Shown piece by piece: positions 8,401 to 14,816 of a stretch of DNA of 64,000 bases. How positions within the stretch are numbered: the stretch's first letter is position 1; each line of letters opens with the position of its first letter. Made by a program: the position numbers and the translations under genes. Location of the stretch: assembly GCA_039820405.1 (NCBI GenBank), contig JBCBQC010000020.1, positions 7,284-71,283 on the forward strand, given 5' to 3'. Below the pieces are notes generated by a model, which saw only the letters and a list, made by a program, of their open reading frames with translations, made no database searches and had not been told where the DNA came from. The DNA comes from CALLVY01 sp937899855 (lineage in GTDB: Bacteria > Bacteroidota > Bacteroidia > Chitinophagales > Saprospiraceae).

Positions 8401-11221
8401 TAGGCGTATAGTCGGGATTGGCCACCGTCGGATCGGAAAACACGCCCGTTCCCGAACTGGTCCACTGAATATTGCCACCGCCAGCACTGGCGGTAATCAA
8501 GTTGATTGCATTGCTCCCGTTTGCGCAAAAGTCGAGATCGCCCCCCGCATCCGCCGTGGGGGCCGCGTTGACCAGAAGCAAAACTTCCACGGCATCGGAC
8601 TGACAAGCCCCATCGTCCACGCGGGCGTATACGCTGGTATTGTTGTTGGCCAAGAAGAGCGTGGGGTTGGGGATGTTTACGGTGCCCGCTGGATCCAAAT
8701 ACCAGATGACGGTGCCGAGTCCCCCCGAAATACCCAAGTCAGCGAGGGTGAGGTCGAAGGTGGCGACGCCCGATCCGGGGCTGTCCTCACAAGCCTCCAA
8801 GCTCACCCCCGTATTGGCCACCGGACCCGGCGTAATCGTCAGGACGACGTCCTCGGTTGCGGAGGGGCACAGACCAAAGGGGTCGGTGATGGTCAGGGTA
8901 AGCAGTACCGAACCCGCGGTGATGTCGCCGGGTCCCGGCGTATAGGTGGCATTGGGGAGGTTGACGGCGGAAAAAGAACCGTCCCCCGAAGTACTCCACA
9001 CCACCGTATTACCCGGATTGGGCAGCCCGTTGAGGACTACCGGCGTGGCGGCACAAGTGTTGTAAGGGCCTCCCGCGCTGCCGCTCGGCAGGGGAAATAA
9101 ATTGATCGTAACGACGTCCACCGCATCGGGACAACCGGGGGCGGAGACGGTCAGCGTTAGGTCGACGCTCCCGCTGGCAATATCGGTGCCCGTGGGAAAA
9201 TAAAAGGGATTGCTGATTGTAGGATTGTTGAAAAAGCCCGTTCCCGAGCTGGTCCAACTGATCGTCCCGTTGAGGGCACTGGCACTGCTGAGGAGAAAGC
9301 CATCGGCCCCGTTGGAACAGATGTTGAGGCCATTGCCCGCCTCGGCAAAAGGCGCGGGGTTGACCAGTAGCGTTACCGCTTCCGGGGCGGATTCGCAACC
9401 CGCAACGGTTACCGTGGCGTAGACGATGCCGTTGTTGGGGCTGATGTGGGCCAGGGGATTGGGAATGGGATTGAGGCCCGCTGCGTCCAAAAACCAACTC
9501 ACCGTACCCGTTCCTCCCGAAACCAGTGGGTCGAGGCTGGTGAGGTCAAACTGAGCCAGCCCACTACCGGGCACCGTTTCACAAGCCGTTAGGTCCAGTC
9601 CCGGGGTAGCCGTTGGGCCGGGAGTGATGGTAATGGTGGTAATGCTGATGGCGGGGGGGCAAACACCGGTGGGGTCTACCACGGTCAGGGTGATGAAGAT
9701 GGGACTATTGGCCAAATCCGTTGGTCCGGGATTGTAGTTGGTGTTGGGGTCGTTGGGATCGTCAAAAAAGCCACTTGCATTGGTGGTCCAGGTGGGAATA
9801 TTGCCCGGTGGGCCAAAGGTACCGTTGAGCATCACTGGTTGGCCTTCGCAGGTAACGTAGATGCCGATCCCTCCCGGATTGACGGTGGGTGCGGGGGTCA
9901 GGTTGATGGTGACGTTGTCGGTGGCCGTGGGGCAGCCGGGGCTCGATACGGTCAGGGTGAGGACGACGCTCCCCGCTGCAATGTCCGCGGTCGAGGGAAA
10001 ATATTGGGGCGTACTGGTGGTGGCGCCGATCAGGACGCCGGTACCGCTGTTGGTCCACAGGATACTACCGTTGGTAGCCGTGGCACCGCTGATGGTAATG
10101 GCGCTACCCACTTGGCCACAGACCGTTAGGTCCGGGCCGGCATCGGCCACGGGGCCGGGGCTGACGAGGAGGGTGACCTCCACCGGGGCGGATTCGCAAA
10201 TGCCATCGCTTACCGTGGCGTATACGCTGGTATTGTTGCTGGCTACGAAGCTGGTCGGGCTGGGGATGAGAATGGTGCCGGCGGGATCGGAATACCAGTT
10301 GACCGTATTGCCGGGGGCGACGGAAATGAGTCCGTCGAGGCTGGTGAGGTCGAAGGTGGCGCTGTTGCTACCGGGTGGATTTTCACAAAGTTGGAGGTTG
10401 ACGCCGGAGTTGGCCGCGGGGCCGGGGGTAAGGATAATGGTAACGTCGTCCGATCCGGTACAGCCGTTGACATCGGTGGTGACCAGGGTGTAGGTTTCGC
10501 CGTTTTGGACGTTGGTGGCGTTGGTATTGGGAACGTTGGGGTTGGCGATGCTACCGCCGCCGTCGTTGGACCAGGACCAGTTCTGGACAACGCTGGGATC
10601 GTTGACGGATCCGTTGAGGCTGAGGGTTTGGCCGGAGCAGATGGGGGCATTGGTGTTGACGGTGGGGGCCGCTTCCCAACACAGGATGACGAGGTTGGTA
10701 AAGGTAACGCCCTCATTGACGGACCAGGTTTGGGTGACGGCGGTAATATCGCCGGTGCTGGCACCGTCGGTACAGATGGGGCCGAGGCTGATGGTGCCGT
10801 TTTGCTCCGCGTTGGTGGTATTGGCGTCTCCGATGAGGTCGCCTCCGACGGTGGTGCCATCCAGGTTGAAGCGAATCCAGAGAAAGTCCCAACAAAAATT
10901 ACAACCGCCCGCGGTGGGCATGGTGGGATCGCAAGCACAGCCGCCGCCGGTAAAGCAGACGGGGGTGGGGCCGTTCATTTCGTTGCAGTATTCCATATTG
11001 CCGTTGCCTTCCCAGGGGAGGGTAAAGGAATAGTCGACCGAAAAACTGATCGAAGTACAACTGCTCACGTCAACGGAATAGACGTCGGGGCCGGTGGGGC
11101 CGTTGCTGTCGAGGTAGCTGGCTCCCGGGTCGGAGAGCAGGGTGGTTTGGCCGATCAGGCCCGAGGCACCGAGGCAGCACAGCAGCAGACACACAAGCGA
11201 AAACGTACGCGGGTTATTCAT
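2438..11221 (-). CDS. Giant T9SS-exported SprB-like repeat adhesin
   Basis: 2927 residues. A signal peptide (ending near GLIGQ, about residue 25) is followed by a lectin-like or unclassified region to about 190, then Ig/PKD-like repeats. Array one (about residues 265-1060) has three units of roughly 265 residues, each opening with a Cys-Glu motif such as LQLCENPP or LTACETVP. Array two (about 1150-2210) has four units of about 269 residues marked by CPSVAT, GEDAGGSW and TNSATAPC. Residues about 2597-2755 carry SprB-type repeats (SCPNAEDGS, TCFGDTDGS). The last 100 residues are a gliding-motility-associated type B sorting domain (LPNVFSPNADGSNDYF, FDRWGELVF). Such proteins are exported by type IX secretion and attached to the surface, where SprB relatives act in gliding or adhesion. 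Cysteines recur once or more per module, so disulfide bonds are likely. A TAGTTTTG promoter element lies upstream. Role is inferred from architecture only. Confidence 0.9.
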   Translation of the reverse strand: MNNPRTFSLVCLLLCCLGASGLIGQTTLLSDPGASYLDSNGPTGPDVYSVDVSSCTSISFSVDYSFTLPWEGNGNMEYCNEMNGPTPVCFTGGGCACDPTMPTAGGCNFCWDFLWIRFNLDGTTVGGDLIGDANTTNAEQNGTISLGPICTDGASTGDITAVTQTWSVNEGVTFTNLVILCWEAAPTVNTNAPICSGQTLSLNGSVNDPSVVQNWSWSNDGGGSIANPNVPNTNATNVQNGETYTLVTTDVNGCTGSDDVTIILTPGPAANSGVNLQLCENPPGSNSATFDLTSLDGLISVAPGNTVNWYSDPAGTILIPSPTSFVASNNTSVYATVSDGICESAPVEVTLLVSPGPVADAGPDLTVCGQVGSAITISGATATNGSILWTNSGTGVLIGATTSTPQYFPSTADIAAGSVVLTLTVSSPGCPTATDNVTINLTPAPTVNPGGIGIYVTCEGQPVMLNGTFGPPGNIPTWTTNASGFFDDPNDPNTNYNPGPTDLANSPIFITLTVVDPTGVCPPAISITTITITPGPTATPGLDLTACETVPGSGLAQFDLTSLDPLVSGGTGTVSWFLDAAGLNPIPNPLAHISPNNGIVYATVTVAGCESAPEAVTLLVNPAPFAEAGNGLNICSNGADGFLLSSASALNGTISWTSSGTGFFNNPTISNPFYFPTGTDIASGSVDLTLTVSAPGCPDAVDVVTINLFPLPSGSAGGPYNTCAATPVVLNGLPNPGNTVVWSTSGDGSFSAVNLPNATYTPGPGDITAGSVLLTLTITDPFGLCPSATEDVVLTITPGPVANTGVSLEACEDSPGSGVATFDLTLADLGISGGLGTVIWYLDPAGTVNIPNPTLFLANNNTSVYARVDDGACQSDAVEVLLLVNAAPTADAGGDLDFCANGSNAINLITASAGGGNIQWTSSGTGVFSDPTVANPDYTPSAADIAAGSVSLTLTVSASGCPDASDQLVLNLGNPTFADPGGPYSTCASGSIQLNGSVNLGTTPQWSSGGDGSFDDPGLAAATYTPGPGDVAAGVVSLTFSATDPTGICGLAFTDVNLTISPAPTVSIAAPVSICAGENIVLSAVLGNGATTVSWSASGDGSLSGVFDNPVTYTPGPGDLAGGSVGFTATTDDVGGTCPAGVDFFTVNIQAAPNAGAPGASPNLCALGSPALLLNDLLTGEDAGGSWIETSTIPSTGGAFVANPGSFDPAGQAAGTYTFEYTVAGIPPCSASSSTVTINVIAAPFATVASNATTCDLAAQGSVLDFDALVTAGDQGGTWADTDGSGVDLSNTGAVDFDGIAPGSYNFTYTTNSATAPCVEATYVLSVLVQDCSCPDVATAAPPALCNDGGTLDLSGLVLTTESGSWAITNTPAGTNPATLLGNAFNAIGADAGDYELTFTLDQAPIVGCPDSSVQTLTVLAAPNAGVPDPTLSICNDAPGIILLNDRLVGEDPNGSWIETSAVPSTGGAFVPNPGSFDPSGQATGQYTFQYVVLGTSPCPNAGSMVTIELTAAPFADVAPNTTICNLSAQGSTLDFGTFVTAGDTGGSWADTDASGVNLSDPSNVDFDGLIAGTYTFTYTTNSATAPCSEQAYDIEILVQDCACPSVATSAPSNLCNDAGSLDLNSLVLTPEPGSWAITSSPTGTNPATLSGNLFDATGADPGDYQITYTINLAPIPGCPDSSVQTLSVFATPSAGSPEPILITCDDQNQSLSLFDQLSGEDGGGSWTETTTVPSTGTAFDPVAGTFNPFGQLTETYTFRYEVAGAGPCPSASSLVSIRVNAAPFADLVAGVNVCNLSAQGSTIDFRLLVTAGDASGSWTDTDGSGADLTVLNMVNFDGVPAGTYTFSYQTNSAIAPCNEQIYQLEITVEDCACPSVATLPPTALCNAGGSLDLSTLVATSEAGSWTISSTPVGSNPATLNGTIFEANTADPGDYQITYTLDLAPIPGCPDSSVQTLTVFAAPNAGVDVSPLTRCNSNPQVIDLADLLVGEDAGGIWLETSVVPSTGGAFDPSLGTFAPMGQLGGSYTFSYTVTGGGPCPDASSSVTVLLNERPIATVVTDTVVCNTSAEGSILDFNGLVIGGDLGGSWADTDASGVDLSNLANVDFDGVGPGVYAFTYTTNSATPPCTEQSYQLNVRVQSCVCPSVLTLPPSPRCNNQNLDLTSLQLSTEPGTWTITATPAGSNPAVISGDLFLGIAADPGTYEITFSLDAPRPGCPASSSQTLDLFSAPEAGTGQSFQICNPDPGTEIALFGLVTGGNPGGLWAVDAASPNSPNPGSFSPVNGTFRPAGNATGSYVFIYVVTGSPFCPADLTTVTVELNNLSVVIGGSASFCSGTSTTLQATPGLGSYVWSVPGNTTDSLVVSSPGLYSVTVSDGPNCSAEASIQVEERFPSQRTLDTLLCPGASVEVNGTIYDAANPSGTEILSGLAENACDSIVDVTVSFYPIAASLIERRLCFDESLSVNGTVYDRNNPTGVETLLGASARGCDSIVTVNLSFEPELTASISGPELICSGDSARLTFNFSGPGPFDVRYTDGTNTIVLAGIEDGATTTIPLSVATTFVLTDATSTVTACPVLLPNSILEVNLTEVQAQASAVVDYNGFGVSCPNAEDGSLVVEVTVGTGPFSYVWENGNTTDTLENIGAGQYRVVVTDANGCTTETLAELSAPPAPLVELTVAAPTCFGDTDGSFLLTDVSGPGQDYRFSIDGGLFEPIDNLPFLATGLAAGAYDLVVVDENNCEESAMIDIPEATAYQLELGEDEQVDLGDSIWLDPITNMEVVELRWEPEDFIRCPECLETFVTPLSTETYTLTIRDSLGCEVRDRITLRVRTDLPVYLPNVFSPNADGSNDYFFVQGRADIRVASLRVFDRWGELVFAREDLPMNIAEAGWDGRLDGQDMNPAVFVYVVELVFVDGRREMISGDVTLMR
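4590..7790 (-). repeat. Tandem coding repeat, about 808-base period, four units
   Basis: In-frame repeat within the giant adhesin gene. Landmarks recur at constant spacing: the antisense of the TNSATAPC segment falls near 4852, 5660, 6468 and 7278, and the antisense of the PDSSVQTL segment near 5361, 6172 and 6981, so the period is about 808 bases (269 residues). Units are similar but not identical at the DNA level, and the right-most and left-most are the most diverged. Confidence 0.85.
8040..10425 (-). repeat. Second tandem coding repeat, about 800-base period, three units
   Basis: In-frame repeat in the N-terminal half of the giant adhesin. Unit openings (antisense of the GVNLQLCE, GLDLTACE and GVSLEACE segments) lie near 10400, 9600 and 8800, giving a period of about 800 bases. 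Each unit holds three Ig/PKD-like modules in fixed order. The sequence differs from the 808-base array although the period is almost equal. Confidence 0.8.
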
Positions 11222-11296
11222 CGTGTAGGTGGTTCACAATTTTCGTTTCGTAAATAGGGTAGCGCGTTTCGGGAAGCAACCAGGAAATTTGGCTTA

Positions 11297-11304
11297 CAAA
11301 ACTA
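11297..11304 (-). promoter_or_regulatory. Bacteroidota-type -7 promoter element for the giant adhesin
   Basis: Minus strand reads TAGTTTTG, matching TAnnTTTG. Transcription would start near 11290, giving a leader of about 70 bases before the ATG at 11221. No convincing -33 TTTG lies at the usual 17-23 base spacing. Confidence 0.5.
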
Positions 11305-11568
11305 CTGATTTTTCAATGATTTGCGGAACGCGCGGGGATTAAGAATAATTTAATTCCAGCAAAGAACCGGCCGGGCATCGGCCCGGCGCAAAAGCTGGAT
11401 TGCGACTGGCCCAAAGCGTCCCTGTTGTGGCCCACGAAGGAGATTTGATAAACTGCCCGAAAAGTTCACGGTGCGGTGATGGAGGATGGAAATCCCCAAC
11501 TCAAGTTAGCATTTTTCGGGGGCAAATAAAAGCGGTGCCGGGGATTCTGTTTTTTTTGCAAGAAAGGC

Positions 11569-11576
11569 TATTTTTG
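11569..11576 (+). promoter_or_regulatory. -7 promoter element for lysS
   Basis: TATTTTTG matches the Bacteroidota TAnnTTTG consensus. The start of transcription would be near 11583, about 30 bases before the lysS ATG. The -33 position is poorly matched; a TTTG at 11555-11558 is too close. Confidence 0.55.
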
Positions 11577-11613
11577 CGCATTCAATTATACTCTACACCA
11601 AATCCAGATAATC

Positions 11614-13365
11614 ATGCAACTAAGCGAACAGGAAATCGTGCGCCGGGAGGCCCTCGCCAAGATTCGCGACTTGGGAATCGAACCCTTTCCCGCCGAAACC
11701 TTCGACGTCGATCTCAAAACCACCGATTTTACCACCGCCGACTTTCACCAGGCCCTGCTCCGAGCGGTTGCCCAACTGTCGGCCATCGGCCCGGCCAAGG
11801 CCGCCACGCTCGTCGATTATCTGAAAAAGAAAAAATTCCGCTCCAAGGTACTGCTCGAAGACGCCGCTTTTCTTCAGGAAATGGGCCTCGACGCCACCGC
11901 CCGCTTCGACGCCCGCCTCAATCGCCCCGACCAGCCGCTAGCCGAATTCGTCGACGGCCTGCGCAGCACCGCCCTGGGCCACTACGGCGCCGAACCCCAG
12001 CCCCGCTTCCGCATCGCCGGCCGCTTTATGGGCCAACGCGGCCCCTTCGCCAAGCTGCGCGACAGTGCCGGACAACTGCAACTCTACCTCCGCAAAGGCA
12101 CCATCGGCGCCACCGAGGAGGAGCAACAGCGCAACGATGCCCTGATCAAACTCCTCCACATCGGCGATTTTATCGGCGTGCAGGGCTACCTCTTCGCCAC
12201 CCAAACTGGCGAGGTGACCCTCCACGTCGAAGCGCTGACCTTCCTCGGCAAATCCCTCCGCAACCTGCCCATCGTCAAAACCGATAAGGAGGGCAACGTC
12301 TACGACGCCTTCACCGACCCCGAACTCCGCTACCGCCAGCGCTACGTCGACCTCGTGGTCAATCCCCAAGTCAAAGATGCCTTCATCAAGCGTACCCTGA
12401 TGTACAACTCCATGCGCGAGTACCTCAACGCCAAGGGCTATCTGGAGGTGGAAACCCCGATCCTCCAACCCCTCTACGGTGGCGCTGCGGCCCGCCCCTT
12501 CAAAACCCACCACAATACCCTCGACATGACGCTCTACCTGCGGATCGCCAATGAGCTCTACCTCAAGCGGCTGATCGTCGGCGGTTTTGATGGCGTCTAC
12601 GAGTTTTCCAAAGACTTCCGCAACGAGGGCATGAGCCGTTTTCACAATCCCGAATTTACCCAGATCGAGCTCTACGTGGCCTACAAAGACTACGAGTGGA
12701 TGATGAACCTGGTGGAGGAGATGGTGGAAAAGGTAGCGCTCGATACCAACGGGACGACCGTGGTCCAGGTCGGCGATCAGCAGATCGATTTCAAACGACC
12801 CTGGAAGCGCTTTACGATGTACGAGGCCATCGAGCACTACACCGGCATCGACATCTCCGAGATGAGCGAGGCGGAACTGCGGGCGACGGCCAAACAATTG
12901 CACGTCCCCGTCGATGAGACCATGGGCAAGGGCAAATTGATCGACGAAATCTTTGGGGAGAAGTGTGAGGCCCAATTGATTCAACCCACCTTCATCACTG
13001 ACTATCCGGTCGAGATGTCGCCCCTGGCCAAGAAGCACCGCTCCAAGACGGGGCTGGTGGAGCGCTTCGAAGCCATCTGCAATGGCAAGGAAATCTGCAA
13101 TTCCTTCTCCGAGCTCAACGATCCCATCGACCAGCGGCAGCGCTTTGAGGAACAGCTCGAACTGGGCAAGCGTGGGGACGACGAGGCCATGGTACTCGAC
13201 GAGGATTTTCTCCGGGCCCTCGAATACGGCATGCCCCCCACGGCGGGGCTGGGCATCGGGATGGATCGCCTGGCGATGATTATGACCAACTCGAATTCGA
13301 TCCAGGACGTGTTGTTTTTCCCACAGATGAAGGCCGAACAGCGTGCCGAAGAGGCGGAATCCTAA
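11614..13365 (+). CDS. lysS: Lysyl-tRNA synthetase (class II) with an N-terminal insertion
   Basis: Charges tRNA-Lys with lysine in the cytoplasm. 583 residues, about 80 longer than the usual roughly 500. Seen: the N-terminal helix MQLSEQEIVRREALAKIRDLG typical of Bacteroidota (only its first part needed for recognition), an OB-fold anticodon-binding domain from about residue 131 (FRIAGRFMGQRGPFAKLRD), class II motif 1 around YLEVETPILQPLYGGAAARP, motif 2 FRNEGMSRFHNPEFTQIE and motif 3 GLGIGMDRLAMIM. The extra residues are about 42-125, between the N-terminal helix and the OB fold, and contain a helix-hairpin-helix-like stretch LSAIGPAKAATLVDYLKKK. The catalytic core is intact, so the enzyme should be active. 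ATG at 11614 fits the promoter at 11569. Confidence 0.96.
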   Translation: MQLSEQEIVRREALAKIRDLGIEPFPAETFDVDLKTTDFTTADFHQALLRAVAQLSAIGPAKAATLVDYLKKKKFRSKVLLEDAAFLQEMGLDATARFDARLNRPDQPLAEFVDGLRSTALGHYGAEPQPRFRIAGRFMGQRGPFAKLRDSAGQLQLYLRKGTIGATEEEQQRNDALIKLLHIGDFIGVQGYLFATQTGEVTLHVEALTFLGKSLRNLPIVKTDKEGNVYDAFTDPELRYRQRYVDLVVNPQVKDAFIKRTLMYNSMREYLNAKGYLEVETPILQPLYGGAAARPFKTHHNTLDMTLYLRIANELYLKRLIVGGFDGVYEFSKDFRNEGMSRFHNPEFTQIELYVAYKDYEWMMNLVEEMVEKVALDTNGTTVVQVGDQQIDFKRPWKRFTMYEAIEHYTGIDISEMSEAELRATAKQLHVPVDETMGKGKLIDEIFGEKCEAQLIQPTFITDYPVEMSPLAKKHRSKTGLVERFEAICNGKEICNSFSELNDPIDQRQRFEEQLELGKRGDDEAMVLDEDFLRALEYGMPPTAGLGIGMDRLAMIMTNSNSIQDVLFFPQMKAEQRAEEAES

Positions 13366-13409
13366 ATTGTGGCAAAATAATTGACTTTGGATGTAAAAAA
13401 CGATCAGAT

Positions 13410-14111
13410 ATGAAAATGTCCCTAATGGCCCTGGCCGCCGTCCTCCTGCTCTGGAGCTGTACCGGCGACGCGGCCCAGAACGGCGAGGGAGCCGCTGCCG
13501 AGCCCACCACCATGGAAAGCAGTGCCGATAATTCGGCACCCACCACCAACACCGCCGAGTCCGGTACCGATACGACCGAACAGGTCGAACGCATGCCCGT
13601 CACCCAGGAGCAAGCGGACCTGATGAATCGCCTGCGGGGCTACGATGGCAACATTTCACCCGTACGCCCCCTACCCGCCGAAGACATCAAGGCCCTGATG
13701 CCCACCAAACTGGTGGGACTGGCCATCTACGAAAACGAGGGCGAAACCAACCTGGGCTTCGACTCGCCCACCACCTTTGTGGTGGCCATCTACCGCGATG
13801 GCTACGAGATCATCAAAATTGCGGTGACCGACACCGGTGGCTCACCCAGTACGATGATGGCCGTGGCCCCCTGGGCCAATCAGAACCTGAATCGGGAAAC
13901 CGCCCGGGGCTTCGATCGGAGTACGACCTACAAAAAGTATCCCGCCCACGAGCGCTACAATACCGAAGCCAAGGTGGGCGTATTTGAATACGTCATGGAC
14001 ATGCGCTACGTCGTGAGTATGGACGGTAAGAACCAGACCGTCGAACAGATGCGCGCCGCTGCCGACGAGCTCAATCTCGATCGCCTCATCGAGATGGGGA
14101 AAAAGAAATAA
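13410..14111 (+). CDS. Lipoprotein of unknown function
   Basis: 233 residues. A short signal peptide ends in the lipobox LLLWSC with the lipidated cysteine at position 17. Residues about 18-62 are a low-complexity Ala/Thr/Glu/Ser linker, followed by a compact domain (about 65-233) containing segments such as GYDGNISPVRPLPAEDIKALMP (first part) and FEYVMDMRYVVSMDG. I do not recognise the family. It starts 44 bases after lysS with no clear promoter between, so read-through from lysS is likely. It should be anchored in the outer or inner membrane facing the periplasm. Confidence 0.75.
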   Translation: MKMSLMALAAVLLLWSCTGDAAQNGEGAAAEPTTMESSADNSAPTTNTAESGTDTTEQVERMPVTQEQADLMNRLRGYDGNISPVRPLPAEDIKALMPTKLVGLAIYENEGETNLGFDSPTTFVVAIYRDGYEIIKIAVTDTGGSPSTMMAVAPWANQNLNRETARGFDRSTTYKKYPAHERYNTEAKVGVFEYVMDMRYVVSMDGKNQTVEQMRAAADELNLDRLIEMGKKK

Positions 14112-14186
14112 CCGCAGTGCGGTTTGGCCACTGGGCCAAAAAAATTATCTTGTCCGTTTGTTCATCCTTACAAACGGGCATTTTTT

Positions 14187-14735
14187 ATGGCCTCATCCTT
14201 CCTTCTGCGTACCTTGCTGGGCGTCCTGCTGATCGCCCTCTCGGCCCAGGTGAGCCTCCACCTGGATTGGCAAGCCCTACAAATTCCGATTACGGGACAG
14301 ACGCTGGGCGTCCTGGTCGTCGCCTACGTACTGGGGGCTCCCTGGGGCTGGCTGGCGGTGCTTGTTTACCTCCTCGCCGGCGGGATGGGGCTGCCCTTTT
14401 TTGCCGATGGGGGGAGTGGCTGGGACAGTTTTAGCAAGGGCAGCGCCGGTTTCCTCTACGGTTTTGTACTGGGGGCGGCGATACTGACCGGCTGGCGAAA
14501 ACGGGCGGGCGGGCGCCACTGGGGCAGCGCCCTGCTGGGTATGAGCCTCGGAACGGCCGCGATTATGGCCCTGGGGCTGGCCTACCTCGCCCAGCGCTAC
14601 GGCTGGGAAAAGGCCTTGGTCTACGGGTTCTATCCTTTCTGGCCGGGGGCCATCGTCAAGATTATCCTGGGGGCCACCCTCATCTGGGGCCTGCACCGGA
14701 CGGCGATCGGCGCTAAAATATTGGGAGAAGACTGA
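14187..14735 (+). CDS. bioY: Biotin transporter BioY
   Basis: S-component-type membrane protein that binds and imports biotin, alone or with an ECF energising module. 182 residues from the ATG at 14187 (MASSFLLRTL); the frame is open further upstream to 14124 but that extension is charged, not conserved-looking, and precedes the first membrane helix. Seen: the family signature IPITGQTLGVLVVAYVLG near residue 34, the glycine-rich GGMGLPFFADGGSG, a GF-rich third helix (GFLYGFVLGAAI), and about six hydrophobic segments. No ECF ATPase or biotin synthesis gene is adjacent in the window. The gene lies 75 bases after the lipoprotein gene on the same strand. Confidence 0.88.
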   Translation: MASSFLLRTLLGVLLIALSAQVSLHLDWQALQIPITGQTLGVLVVAYVLGAPWGWLAVLVYLLAGGMGLPFFADGGSGWDSFSKGSAGFLYGFVLGAAILTGWRKRAGGRHWGSALLGMSLGTAAIMALGLAYLAQRYGWEKALVYGFYPFWPGAIVKIILGATLIWGLHRTAIGAKILGED

Positions 14736-14763
14736 GTTGGGGAGCACAGATTACCCGTGGGGG

Positions 14764-14794
14764 TTTGTGAGACAGCTCCGAATTGTTAATTTTG
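14764..14794 (+). promoter_or_regulatory. Complete -33/-7 promoter for the WG-repeat gene
   Basis: TTTG at 14764-14767, a 19-base spacer, then TAATTTTG at 14787-14794. This is the best match in the window to the Bacteroidota primary sigma consensus. Transcription would begin near 14801, giving a leader of about 16 bases before the ATG at 14817. Confidence 0.7.
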
Positions 14795-14816
14795 GGCGAA
14801 ATACACCCTACTCCTC

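Larger units (their letters stand above)
11222..11613. other. Divergent intergenic region with a nested stem-loop
   Basis: 392 bases between the giant adhesin (minus) and lysS (plus). It contains a minus-strand -7 element at 11297-11304 and a plus-strand one at 11569-11576. Between them lies a nested inverted repeat: TCCAGC at 11355-11360 pairs with GCTGGA at 11394-11399, enclosing CCGGGC at 11371-11376 and GCCCGG at 11381-11386. There is no T-tract, so it is not a typical intrinsic terminator. No ORF looks real here. Confidence 0.6.

Noticed and set aside
7772..9100. 442-codon plus-strand ORF inside the giant adhesin gene
   Set aside because: Antisense to repeat-coding DNA; the low-complexity Arg/Gly-rich translation is a shadow of the repeats.
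4590..10425. CRISPR-like or satellite repeats
   Set aside because: Repeat units are 800 bases, in frame and protein-coding, with no short direct repeats and spacers.
11555..11576. Short-spaced -33/-7 promoters (10-12 bases) at lysS, the tRNA operon and the riboswitch
   Set aside because: A TTTG lies 10-12 bases before the -7 box in all three, but the known spacing is about 17-23; T-rich stretches make such matches likely by chance.
14110..14145. Terminator between the lipoprotein gene and bioY
   Set aside because: Two small palindromes (AACCGC/GCGGTT and TTGGCC/GGCCAA) are present, but the second is followed by A residues on the plus strand, not T.
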